Assembly: GCA_002369155.1 (NCBI GenBank)
Contig: DFEM01000142.1
Location: forward strand, 1 to 34,019
Direction: 5' to 3'
From: Lachnospiraceae bacterium UBA3802
GTDB taxonomy: Bacteria > Bacillota > Clostridia > Lachnospirales > Lachnospiraceae
DNA: 34,019 nt
The notes below the pieces were generated by a model. That model saw only the letters and a list, made by a program, of their open reading frames with translations, searched no databases and was not told the DNA's origin. Of the stretch, positions 7,425-14,760 are shown piece after piece; within the stretch, counting starts at the first letter, position 1; each line of letters starts with the position of its first letter. Both the position numbers and the translations under genes were made by a program.

Positions 7425-8519
7425 CTACTTCTTTTTTCTCATGCCTATCGCAATCACACGATAACCGGGAATTAATGAGATTAATGCATAGAGTCCAAAG
7501 CCCGTGGCAAATCCTGCAAGAAGGCTTAAAGGATAGATTACAGCTGCAGGCAAAAGATTATTCTTTGCAATCAATAGGGCTACCCCGGATACACCAAGAT
7601 AATGGAACATGTAAAGTCCGAGACTCTTTTTGCTCATAAAAGATGTGAACGCATTCGAGAAGTCAAAGAATTTTGCAAATCCCGCTAATATTGCAACGCT
7701 TCCGAAATAACCGTAAAATGCGAAGAGAATTCCTCTGTTGATCGGCTTGTCTGCGTAATTTTGACCGAAGTAAATCAGCACAAAGGCTATTCCCAATCCT
7801 GCTGCCAATACAGCAAATACAGGGAATAATTTCTTGATCTTTTCCATCATCGTTTCGCTTGAAAACACGAAATATCCAAGTAAGAAGAATGTAATATAAA
7901 ATCCCAGACGATACACCACAATTATCGGTGTATTTAATATCTGTCCCATTCCCCATGCCAAAAAGGCGAACAGGAATACAGGCCATACAGGCATCTTTTC
8001 GCAGGCTTTCAAAAGACGTCCTTTTTCAATCACGCGGATTAAAAGTAAAATCATGCATATAAACCAAAGAAGCTGCATATACCATAACACTCCGATGCCT
8101 GATAAAACCGTTGCGATTGTGATTCCGATTACATTGCCGGGAAAAGGAATTGCCGACATCGTCTCGTAGGCATCGCTTAATTGTATGTTAATTATTCCCT
8201 GAACAAAATGACATACCACAAGGCCGAGCGTGGTCGGTAACAAAAGTCTTATTGTCTTGTCTTTTGCAAATTCTTTTCCTGTATGATGATCAAGATAAAG
8301 TTTTGCACTGATGCCCGATACCATAAAGAAAATCGGCATGAGCCAGGGATATACGGCATATTGAAATGCATCCTGATACTGCACCCTCTGATTTGTTATC
8401 GGACCCAAAACACCGGCGATTCCCTGAGCGTTGTACATGTATATTACGTGATAAAGGATCACTACAATAGTAACCACCCATCTTATATTGTCTAAATAAT
8501 GTCTTCTCTTAACTTCCAT
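7425..8519 (-). CDS. Acyltransferase-3 family membrane protein
   Basis: A 364-residue integral membrane protein with about ten TM segments. It opens with the family signature RRHYLDNIRWVVTIVVILYH, including the catalytic-type His of the OafA/acyltransferase-3 fold. Members move acetyl or other acyl groups onto cell-envelope sugars, antibiotics or peptidoglycan; the acceptor here is unknown. The start is two bases after the DUF3021 stop, so it is the third gene of a LytTR - DUF3021 - acyltransferase operon and is probably the output gene of that regulatory pair. Confidence 0.88.
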   Translation of the reverse strand: MEVKRRHYLDNIRWVVTIVVILYHVIYMYNAQGIAGVLGPITNQRVQYQDAFQYAVYPWLMPIFFMVSGISAKLYLDHHTGKEFAKDKTIRLLLPTTLGLVVCHFVQGIINIQLSDAYETMSAIPFPGNVIGITIATVLSGIGVLWYMQLLWFICMILLLIRVIEKGRLLKACEKMPVWPVFLFAFLAWGMGQILNTPIIVVYRLGFYITFFLLGYFVFSSETMMEKIKKLFPVFAVLAAGLGIAFVLIYFGQNYADKPINRGILFAFYGYFGSVAILAGFAKFFDFSNAFTSFMSKKSLGLYMFHYLGVSGVALLIAKNNLLPAAVIYPLSLLAGFATGFGLYALISLIPGYRVIAIGMRKKK

Positions 8520-8521
8520 AA

Positions 8522-8935
8522 TTAACTCTCCAACATTTTATTCATCTTCTCAACCCTTATCCTGTTCGGTATATAAATCGAAAGCCAGATAAGTGCAAAA
8601 CCAAGCAAAAAGAAAAGTGTAAAAATCCATAGGTGACTAAACTCCATCCATCCGTTCAAAAGATATATTCCAAGATAATCGATATAAAGAATCGAAGCGT
8701 GAATAAGGGCCGCAAAAGGCTTGGGAATCGTATCAATCTGATGGATTACCGTTACCCCTGCCGCAATAAATGCCAAAAATGTGGTGGAAAAAATACCGAT
8801 TACAACCTGATTCACGTTTAATGCATCTATTTTTCCGGAAGCGGATAAAGACAACCATACAATAGCTGTGATGAAAGGGCCTCCCCATGCAAACATCAAA
8901 CCTCTTATACAGAATTCTTTAATAAATTTTTTCAT
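8522..8935 (-). CDS. DUF3021 family membrane protein (intact copy)
   Basis: A 137-residue protein with four TM helices and a basic C-terminal tail (RVEKMNKML), the standard DUF3021 layout. Proteins of this family are nearly always encoded with a LytTR regulator and are thought to control its activity at the membrane. Its ATG overlaps the LytTR stop by four bases. The segment IYLLNGWMEF before the last TM helix contains a Trp; the second DUF3021 copy (14133-14567) has a TGA stop at the aligned position. Confidence 0.88.
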   Translation of the reverse strand: MKKFIKEFCIRGLMFAWGGPFITAIVWLSLSASGKIDALNVNQVVIGIFSTTFLAFIAAGVTVIHQIDTIPKPFAALIHASILYIDYLGIYLLNGWMEFSHLWIFTLFFLLGFALIWLSIYIPNRIRVEKMNKMLES

Positions 8936-9372
8936 AATCCATATCTCCTTTTAAGATCTGCCAGACATCTTCTCGAAATGCACTCTGTGTTGCCGCTTGC
9001 AAAGACCGCATCCACGGCTCCGGAAAACTGAGTCTTGTACTTTACGATTTTTCGCTTATTTGCTATGACCGATTTGCTCAGTCTTACGAAATCAGCGTTA
9101 AGCAAATCTTCCAGTTCATAGAGGCGTTTTCTTATGTGATACTTTTTATTCCTGCCGCAGACCGCATAAGTCTTTTCATCCTCAACTGTGAAGTACTCTA
9201 TGTCCTTCATGGAAAGCATCGTTATCTCGTCCTCGCTGTATCCTGCAATTTCATCCGCAATCTGATCCTGCAAAACCAGTCTTTCTATTTCATTGATAAG
9301 AGGTGTTCTCTCATGCACATTTGCAATTATTTCTTCCTGACAGTTCCTGTCGATTAAAAGTTTGAAAATCAT
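8932..9372 (-). CDS. LytTR-family DNA-binding regulator (intact copy)
   Basis: A 146-residue regulator without a receiver domain: about 45 N-terminal residues, then a complete LytTR domain (about 48-145) with DIEYFTVEDEKTYAV, the strand-helix KRLYELEDLLNADFVRLSKSVIANKRKI and the end CISRRCLADLKRRY. LytTR domains bind two 9-bp direct repeats about one or two helical turns apart. The ATG at 9372 has a GGAGGG ribosome site. It is followed by DUF3021 in the usual pair. Candidate binding sites lie directly upstream (9427-9484), so autoregulation is likely. Confidence 0.92.
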   Translation of the reverse strand: MIFKLLIDRNCQEEIIANVHERTPLINEIERLVLQDQIADEIAGYSEDEITMLSMKDIEYFTVEDEKTYAVCGRNKKYHIRKRLYELEDLLNADFVRLSKSVIANKRKIVKYKTQFSGAVDAVFASGNTECISRRCLADLKRRYGL

Positions 9373-9413
9373 TTCAATCCCTCCGCTAATCCATGGATCG
9401 TTTGGATGTTTAT

Positions 9414-9484
9414 ATCTTATTCCTTCTTTCGGTTTTTGTCATAACTTTTCGGTATTCGGTATGTTTTTTCCGGTGAACGGTATT
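9414..9484 (-). promoter_or_regulatory. LytTR operator repeats and promoter of the LytTR - DUF3021 - acyltransferase operon
   Basis: CGGT occurs five times in 52 bases (9430, 9450, 9457, 9471, 9478). The best pair is ATTCGGTATG (9454) and GAACGGTATT (9475), exactly 21 bp apart, as for LytTR sites such as those of AgrA. A second 21-bp pair is at 9450/9471. Eleven bases below the first pair the minus strand has ATGACA (9442-9437), 17 bp and TAAGAT (9419-9414). This places the protein just upstream of the -35, as an activator. Confidence 0.6.
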
Positions 9485-9520
9485 ATCAATATTATTTACA
9501 TTATACAATTTTTACAAATT

Positions 9521-9557
9521 AAAAAAACAACCTGCAGATGCATTGCAGATTGTTTTT
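9521..9557 (-). terminator. Terminator of the hybrid-kinase operon
   Basis: A 14-bp stem with one mismatch (9523-9536 with 9544-9557), a 7-base loop and a T-run on the minus strand. It lies 32 bases after the kinase stop codon at 9589. Confidence 0.78.
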
Positions 9558-9588
9558 AATCCCGGATCAAGTCAAACCTTTTCCCTTT

Positions 9589-12222
9589 TTATTCACTTTT
9601 ATTCAGACTTTGAAGATAAAGATCCTTCTTTATTAACACATAATCCGCATCGTGTTTATCAAGATACTTTCCGGCCTTTTCCATATCCGTCACGAAGGTG
9701 CCCTTATATATTCCGTCTGTTTTTTCCTTTATTTCTTTTAAAGCTTCGGAATCAGGATCAATCACAACCATGGTTTTGATTTTTTCTTTATCAAGTCTTT
9801 TCTTTTCTTCCGCAGCCTGAATTCTTTCCCTTTCTTCTTTCGAAAGAAGCAGATTCTTCGGCAGATATTTAATTAATGCTTTTTCCAATTCTTCCGCTTT
9901 GACCGGCTTTGAAAGATATCCGTCAAATCCTTTGCTTAAATAAAACTCCTTGGCACCCGCAACAGCATCAGCAGTAAGCGCGATAACCGATATTCCTCGC
10001 ATGTCATATCTTGCACGCATATTCTCCAATGTAGTAACACCGTCCATTTCCGGCATCATTTGATCGAGCAGAATCAAATCATATCTTGCTTTATCCATTC
10101 TGTCGATTCCTTCCTGACCGGAAAGAGCGGTATCAACTTTTATTTTGGTACTTTCCATGAGTCCACATATGACTTCAAGGTTCATCTCATTATCATCGAC
10201 TACCAGAACACGTGCACCGGGAGCCATCAGCATGGTTTTATAGCCTTGTTTCTCTTCGTTAAGTCTCGCTATCGCATCCGTAAAATCTCCTATCGGAGTC
10301 GGGTCCACTACGGTAACAGGTATATAAAGAGTAAACTTCGATCCCTCATTATACTTACTTTCGACTTCTATGTAGCCTCCCATCATTTCTATAAATTTAT
10401 TGGCTATATTAAGTCCTAATCCTGTGCCCTCAACATTTCTGTTTTTCGTTTCCTCAAGTCTGGCAAAAGATTCAAAAAGATATTCTTTATCTTCTTCCTT
10501 GATTCCTATTCCCGTATCCTTGACGGAAACTATCATCATGGCCTTTTCATCAGCCACATTCGGTTCGAGCAAAACGTTTATTTTCACTCCGCCTTTATTG
10601 GTATATTTTACGGCATTGTTCATTACATTAAGCATTACCTGTCTTATTCTGATTTCGTCACCGCGCATCCTCGAAGGCAGATTCGGATCAGCATCAAATG
10701 AATATTCCAAATCTTTATCGAGTGCCTTTTTTCTGGTGATATTTATCAGGTCGTTTATTACGGAGCAAATGTCAAAATCAGTTTCAATAAGTTCTGCTTT
10801 TCCGGATTCGATTTTGCTTAAATCTAAAATGTCATTAATGATTGCAAGAAGCATGTTGCCTGCCGATTTAATGTCGGTCGCATATTTTTTTATCTTCTCA
10901 TTGTTCTTTGCTTCTCTTAAAATCATTTCATCCATTCCGAGAATGGCATTCATGGGTGTTCGAATTTCATGCGACATGTTTGCAAGGAAATTGCTTTTTG
11001 TTTCATTTGCGCGTACCGCAATTGCTATGCCCTGCTTAGCCTCTCTTAATTCAACAAGCTGATGAATAATTCCGAGTATCAGGGTCCAGTAAAGGCCAAA
11101 GATAATAAACGATCCGTCATGTCTGTTCTCGACAGCGACGAGAAATATAATTTCAAAAATACATGACACCAAAAAACCGACCAGACCGATAAAACTGAAT
11201 CTGTATTCTTTGTATTTCCCGTTCCTGAAATCCAAATATAGTGTTATCGCCGCTATTACAATAACACTTCCCGTGAATGACATCATAACGGGCAACATGG
11301 TCAGAAAATCACATAATCCGGTAAAATGAACTATAAAAAAAGCCACTGCTGCCGTTTCCAAAACTATGCTCATATAAATATACTGCTGCCTGTATCTTTT
11401 CTTTTGAATACTGTTGAGATAGTACAAAAAGGGGAAAGGCACAAGAAGCATCATGATATATGACATGGTTCCGTCTATGTAGTAATTACGAAATGCAAAC
11501 TGGTAAATCTGAGAATCAAAAATGAGCCACAGTGCAACAAACAGAACACATACACCGATGGCTGTAATCGGTGATTTGCTTTTCTTATAAATCCATAGAA
11601 AAATACCTATAAAAATCGCTATCGGTGCAACAATCAAAAGTGTTATCGTAAACACAAAAAACAAACCGTCCGAAAAAAGAATTCTTTCGACAAGCCCCAG
11701 CGAATTGCCTATATATACTTCTTTTAGAAGAATATCGCCGAATGATTTCCCGTAACTTTCGATTCTCAATGTTTTCAAGGAATCTTCAGGCTTTACTTTT
11801 ATGTACATATGAACGCTCTTAACCGTTCCGCCCAAAAGTGTGTCGGCCTTGGGATTAAATTCTTTTCGTAATTCCCCGTCAATATAAATCTTGGTTTCTC
11901 TTCCGTCGTAATAATCTATCCATGTGTCATCCGATATGTTCTCAGGTAAAGTTGCCTCAAGGATAATCTTCTCATTCTTTTTGGCTTTAATCTTGTAAGG
12001 CAGTCTTATCGGTATTCTCTTATCTCCCTGTATTAATACAAACCCCTTTAATACCTCACAATTATCGTCTATTTGCAACGGACGTTTATTGGCTATTAAG
12101 TCATAAATGAAAAAAGACAGTCCGAATAAAACCAGTCCTGCAAAGACTGACGATACCACGATAAACAGTTTCTTTATTGTATTATCACTAAGTTTTCTTA
12201 CGATTAATTCTTTCATATTCAC
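9589..12222 (-). CDS. Hybrid sensor histidine kinase with 7TMR-DISM-like sensor and receiver
   Basis: An 877-residue membrane kinase. Domains: TM helix (about 17-43); an extracytoplasmic beta-sandwich with WIDYYDGRETKIYIDGE (about 50-180), as in 7TMR-DISM extracellular domains; seven TM helices (about 183-390); HisKA with FLANMSHEIRTPMNAI (H418); HATPase with N535/N536, DTGIGI (569-574) and EGTGLGL (598-604); a receiver with VVDDNEMN and LILLDQMMPEMDG (D720); and a lysine-rich tail (about 795-877) that looks like part of a degenerate receiver. The gene overlaps the Hpt gene by four bases. The H-D phosphate of the hybrid can pass to H63 of the Hpt protein and then to D200 of the operon's response regulator, forming a complete phosphorelay. 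The ligand is unknown; carbohydrates are typical for this sensor class. Confidence 0.93.
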   Translation of the reverse strand: MNMKELIVRKLSDNTIKKLFIVVSSVFAGLVLFGLSFFIYDLIANKRPLQIDDNCEVLKGFVLIQGDKRIPIRLPYKIKAKKNEKIILEATLPENISDDTWIDYYDGRETKIYIDGELRKEFNPKADTLLGGTVKSVHMYIKVKPEDSLKTLRIESYGKSFGDILLKEVYIGNSLGLVERILFSDGLFFVFTITLLIVAPIAIFIGIFLWIYKKSKSPITAIGVCVLFVALWLIFDSQIYQFAFRNYYIDGTMSYIMMLLVPFPFLYYLNSIQKKRYRQQYIYMSIVLETAAVAFFIVHFTGLCDFLTMLPVMMSFTGSVIVIAAITLYLDFRNGKYKEYRFSFIGLVGFLVSCIFEIIFLVAVENRHDGSFIIFGLYWTLILGIIHQLVELREAKQGIAIAVRANETKSNFLANMSHEIRTPMNAILGMDEMILREAKNNEKIKKYATDIKSAGNMLLAIINDILDLSKIESGKAELIETDFDICSVINDLINITRKKALDKDLEYSFDADPNLPSRMRGDEIRIRQVMLNVMNNAVKYTNKGGVKINVLLEPNVADEKAMMIVSVKDTGIGIKEEDKEYLFESFARLEETKNRNVEGTGLGLNIANKFIEMMGGYIEVESKYNEGSKFTLYIPVTVVDPTPIGDFTDAIARLNEEKQGYKTMLMAPGARVLVVDDNEMNLEVICGLMESTKIKVDTALSGQEGIDRMDKARYDLILLDQMMPEMDGVTTLENMRARYDMRGISVIALTADAVAGAKEFYLSKGFDGYLSKPVKAEELEKALIKYLPKNLLLSKEERERIQAAEEKKRLDKEKIKTMVVIDPDSEALKEIKEKTDGIYKGTFVTDMEKAGKYLDKHDADYVLIKKDLYLQSLNKSE

Positions 12223-12821
12223 TCAATTGCGGGAATTATTTCCCTTATTAAATCCGATGCTTCCTCATAACAAAAATCACTTATTTTATCCATCGCTTCT
12301 TTAAGTTTTTCTTTCTGAGTGATTCTGAAAGGATATCCGGAAAGTTTTCTGACAAGCTCCGTGGATTGTTCATCATCAAAATCGTCCAGAGCAAGTAAAA
12401 GTTTGTCTGCCACTTCTCTGGCTTCAGCCCCGCCTATCTCTCCTTCGGCTTTATATGAAGGGACATCCCCTAAAGGCTTTAATGCCTCAAGAAGAATTGC
12501 ATATTCTTCCAAAGCCGGTTTAATGGTTCTTTTAACAGCTTCGATATCTTTATTCTTCGATGCAATTTCCAAAGCCTCAAATTTGGATGACAACGATAAT
12601 GCCCCTATCATTTTTGCGTTGCTTTTTAAAGCATGAACAACAATCGAAAAATTTTCCAAATCATTCTTTTCAAAATATTCTTTCAACTTAATCTTATTGT
12701 TTGCCGAAGACTTATAAAATCTTTGCAGAGCGGATGCATATTTGTCATTTCCGCCTGTATATTCGAGACCTGCCCTTAAGTCAACGCCAAGGGCTATTAC
12801 CTGTTCCATACTGAATGACAT
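12219..12821 (-). CDS. Hpt-domain phosphotransfer protein
   Basis: A 200-residue soluble helical protein. The Hpt signature FSIVVHALKSNAKMIGA places the phospho-accepting histidine at H63. After the four-helix Hpt domain (about 10-115) a helical region of unknown role (about 120-200) follows. The ATG at 12821 has an AAGGAG site. The gene sits between the response regulator and the hybrid kinase, which is where a phosphorelay intermediate is expected. Confidence 0.9.
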   Translation of the reverse strand: MSFSMEQVIALGVDLRAGLEYTGGNDKYASALQRFYKSSANNKIKLKEYFEKNDLENFSIVVHALKSNAKMIGALSLSSKFEALEIASKNKDIEAVKRTIKPALEEYAILLEALKPLGDVPSYKAEGEIGGAEAREVADKLLLALDDFDDEQSTELVRKLSGYPFRITQKEKLKEAMDKISDFCYEEASDLIREIIPAIE

Positions 12822-12832
12822 ATGATTCTCCT

Positions 12833-13642
12833 TTATCCGAGTATATCTATAATTTTTGCAACAATTTCAGATTTTTTTGCCGGCTTTATCAAATATCCCT
12901 GAGGCTTTAATTCAACAATTGTTTTAAGAACTTTGTCTCTATCCGAAACTCCTGTTAAAAATACTACGGGTATCGATGAGAATTCTTTATTGGTTTTCAG
13001 ACTGGCCAGCACTTTGGGACCATCAGGTTGAGGCATTACATAATCCAAAAGGATGATATCAACCTTATGCTTATCCAGATATTTAAAAGCCGCCTCTCCG
13101 GACCTTACTACAGTGACCTCATAAAATTCAGATAAATGTTCTTTAATCTGCATCAGCTGATCCTGATCGTCATCAACAACCAACACATGTTTTCTTCTTA
13201 TTGTTTTTTGCGCATTTGGATTAACATATTCTTTTATTAAACTGTTGACTTTATTATTGTTTTCATCAATTGAATTTTCGATTTCAACAAGCTTTGAATA
13301 AAGTGCCGCCAAGGATACCGGGCGCGGCATTAACATCATCTTTCTCAATCCGGTATTTGCTGTAAATAAATTGGTATCCTCTTCGTTCGCTACAACAATT
13401 ACTTTTATCCAGTCTGCATTTGTGCTTTCAGCCAGCGCATTGTAGACTTTGACGGATTCTTTCGTTTCATTGCCCAAACAGATAATAATTACATCCGGGA
13501 TTTCCAACGGTACCGCATCAAAAAGGGTATCCATGCTTGCCTCGCATTTAATAACTTTATATCCTCTGTCCCCTTCGAGATGTCCGGCAAGATCCAAAGC
13601 AATCTTTTTGTTTTTTCCAGTAATCATTATTTTCAGTTTCAT
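12833..13642 (-). CDS. Response regulator with pseudo-receiver and receiver, no DNA-binding domain
   Basis: A 269-residue protein. Residues 1-120 fold like a receiver, but the acidic pocket and phospho-Asp are missing: the beta1 end reads TGKNK and the beta3 end ICLGNET. Residues 150-269 form a complete receiver with DDD near 157-159, D200 (IILLDYVMP), T230 and K253. No output domain follows, so it acts by protein contact or as a phosphate sink. The gene starts directly at the stop of the interrupted LytTR gene (TAAATG), which suggests translational coupling. If so, the nonsense mutation upstream could lower its expression. Confidence 0.88.
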   Translation of the reverse strand: MKLKIMITGKNKKIALDLAGHLEGDRGYKVIKCEASMDTLFDAVPLEIPDVIIICLGNETKESVKVYNALAESTNADWIKVIVVANEEDTNLFTANTGLRKMMLMPRPVSLAALYSKLVEIENSIDENNNKVNSLIKEYVNPNAQKTIRRKHVLVVDDDQDQLMQIKEHLSEFYEVTVVRSGEAAFKYLDKHKVDIILLDYVMPQPDGPKVLASLKTNKEFSSIPVVFLTGVSDRDKVLKTIVELKPQGYLIKPAKKSEIVAKIIDILG

Positions 13643-14140
13643 TTATTCTCTCCCACCTTTTGCAATGTTCTTAACTGTATTTTTTAGCATTGCTTTAATG
13701 TATTTGACTCTGCTTCTTGACGCCCAGGTCTTCTCTCCGTTTTCAAAAACTATTCCGATTGTTCTCGCAAGTTTAATTTCAAAGTTTTTAACCTTGCGTA
13801 TATTAACGATTTCCGACTGAGATATCTTTATGAATCGATCCGGATTCAATAATTCTTCAACATTGGATAAAGATTTTGTTGAAAAATAAGAATTTTTTGT
13901 CAGTTTGTATTATATCAGTTTTCTTCCGCTTGTGTAAACTCTCACTATATCTCGCTGTGACAGCAATTCGACCTTTTCTCTGGAAAGTCCCGGAAGCATC
14001 GGAAAATCCTGTGCGGAAGCATTTTCTATTGCTTCGATAATATCTTCTATCTGCTTTGTTCTATCTTTTGTCTTAATTGTTATTTTGGGATCTTCAAATT
14101 TCTCGTCGAGGATCTCTTCTATATCTACCATCTTATTCAT
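13643..14140 (-). pseudogene. LytTR regulator interrupted by an in-frame TAA
   Basis: One continuous reading frame of 165 codons, broken only by TAA at 13910-13912 (codon 77). Before the stop: VELLSQRDIVRVYTSGRKLI. After it, in the same frame: YKLTKNSYFSTKSLSNVEEL and then NPDRFIKISQSEIVNIRKV. Together these make a complete LytTR domain that aligns with the intact copy at 8932-9372 (KRLYELEDLLNADFVRLSKSVI beside KSLSNVEELLNPDRFIKISQSEI). The stop cuts the domain in its second strand, so the 76-residue N-terminal product cannot bind DNA. A TTG at 13849 could restart translation but would give half a domain. The ribosome site AAGGGGA before 14140 is intact. CAA, AAA, GAA, TAC or TAT could have been the original codon. 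I judge it a recent pseudogene. Confidence 0.82.
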
Positions 14141-14567
14141 GCTGATCCCCTTCCTCTTTACTTTTGTTCATTCGACCCAGATTTTCATTCATCTTTCTGA
14201 TTTTTCTTTTCCATATCAAATACTGAAATAGCCAAATCATAAAATAAATCAGTACGAAAGCAACAATAGCTATCAACATTACATTCTTGTCAAATCAACC
14301 AAGAAGCGAATTCGCCAGCAAAAATGAAGAAAGACTTAATACAAAATGAGTAACTGTGCTTCTTAAAAGCCCCCAGCTTTCAATATCATAAATACTTATT
14401 GCTCCCATATTGACCATTCCGAGAATTGCCGAGCCAACCAATTGAATTACTACTTCATATGCATCAGCGTATCCGTTAAAAAATACATGCAATGATATAC
14501 TGATTCCAATACCGATAACCGCACCTAAAAGCGCTCTTATTATTGTTTTTCTTATTAAATCTTTCAT
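14133..14567 (-). pseudogene. DUF3021 membrane protein interrupted by an in-frame TGA
   Basis: One frame of 144 codons with TGA at 14295-14297 (codon 91). The first 90 residues carry three TM helices (MKDLIRKTIIRALLGAVIGI to FLLANSLLG). After the stop the frame continues FDKNVMLIAIVAFVLIYFMI and then WLFQYLIWKRKIRKMNENL, which is the fourth TM helix and basic tail of DUF3021. The intact paralogue reads LLNGWMEFSHLWIF at this place, so the TGA stands where Trp (TGG) is expected. The rebuilt gene ends at 14133 and overlaps the start of the LytTR gene by eight bases, as coupled partners do. TGA is a working stop elsewhere here (ATGA overlap at 4404), so recoding is unlikely. The ATG at 14567 has a CGGAGGA site. 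Confidence 0.82.
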
Positions 14568-14604
14568 ATATCCTCCGTGGTTAAAAACACACTATCTCAC
14601 GTTA

Positions 14605-14680
14605 ACTTTATCAATTTACCCAATCTCTTTCAACAAACCATGTTTATTCGGTTATTTTTGATGTAAATTCGGTTATTTTA
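14605..14680 (-). promoter_or_regulatory. LytTR operator repeats and promoter of the hybrid-kinase operon
   Basis: Two identical 13-bp direct repeats ATTCGGTTATTTT at 14646 and 14667, exactly 21 bp apart. Twelve bases below them the minus strand has TTGAAA (14633-14628), a 17-bp spacer and TAAAGT (14610-14605), which is 38 bases upstream of the ATG. Spacing and half-site match the promoter at 9414-9484. LytTR proteins bind such paired repeats, so the operon is likely activated from here. Confidence 0.68.
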
Positions 14681-14686
14681 ATATAA

Positions 14687-14716
14687 TTACCATTATCCTT
14701 GATATTTTGATATACT
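14687..14716 (+). promoter_or_regulatory. Promoter of the MutS-like ATPase gene
   Basis: TTACCA (14687-14692), 18 bp, TATACT (14711-14716), with the ATG 44 bases further on. It lies just beyond the LytTR repeats of the divergent operon, so the two transcription units share a 193-bp control region. Confidence 0.5.
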
Positions 14717-14760
14717 ATAGGTGTTTTTATATTTGAATATCATAAATTCGAGGAATCATA

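Noticed and set aside
13643..13849. A separate 68-residue gene starting with TTG.
   Set aside because: It is in frame with the sequence above the TAA and starts inside a LytTR strand, with no ribosome site, so it is the second half of the broken gene.
14133..14567. TGA read as Trp or another recoded stop across the genome.
   Set aside because: TGA ends other genes in tight, functional overlaps (ATGA at 4404-4407; TGA next to TAA at 18847), Trp is written TGG elsewhere, and the neighbouring gene is broken by TAA, so a code change would not repair both.
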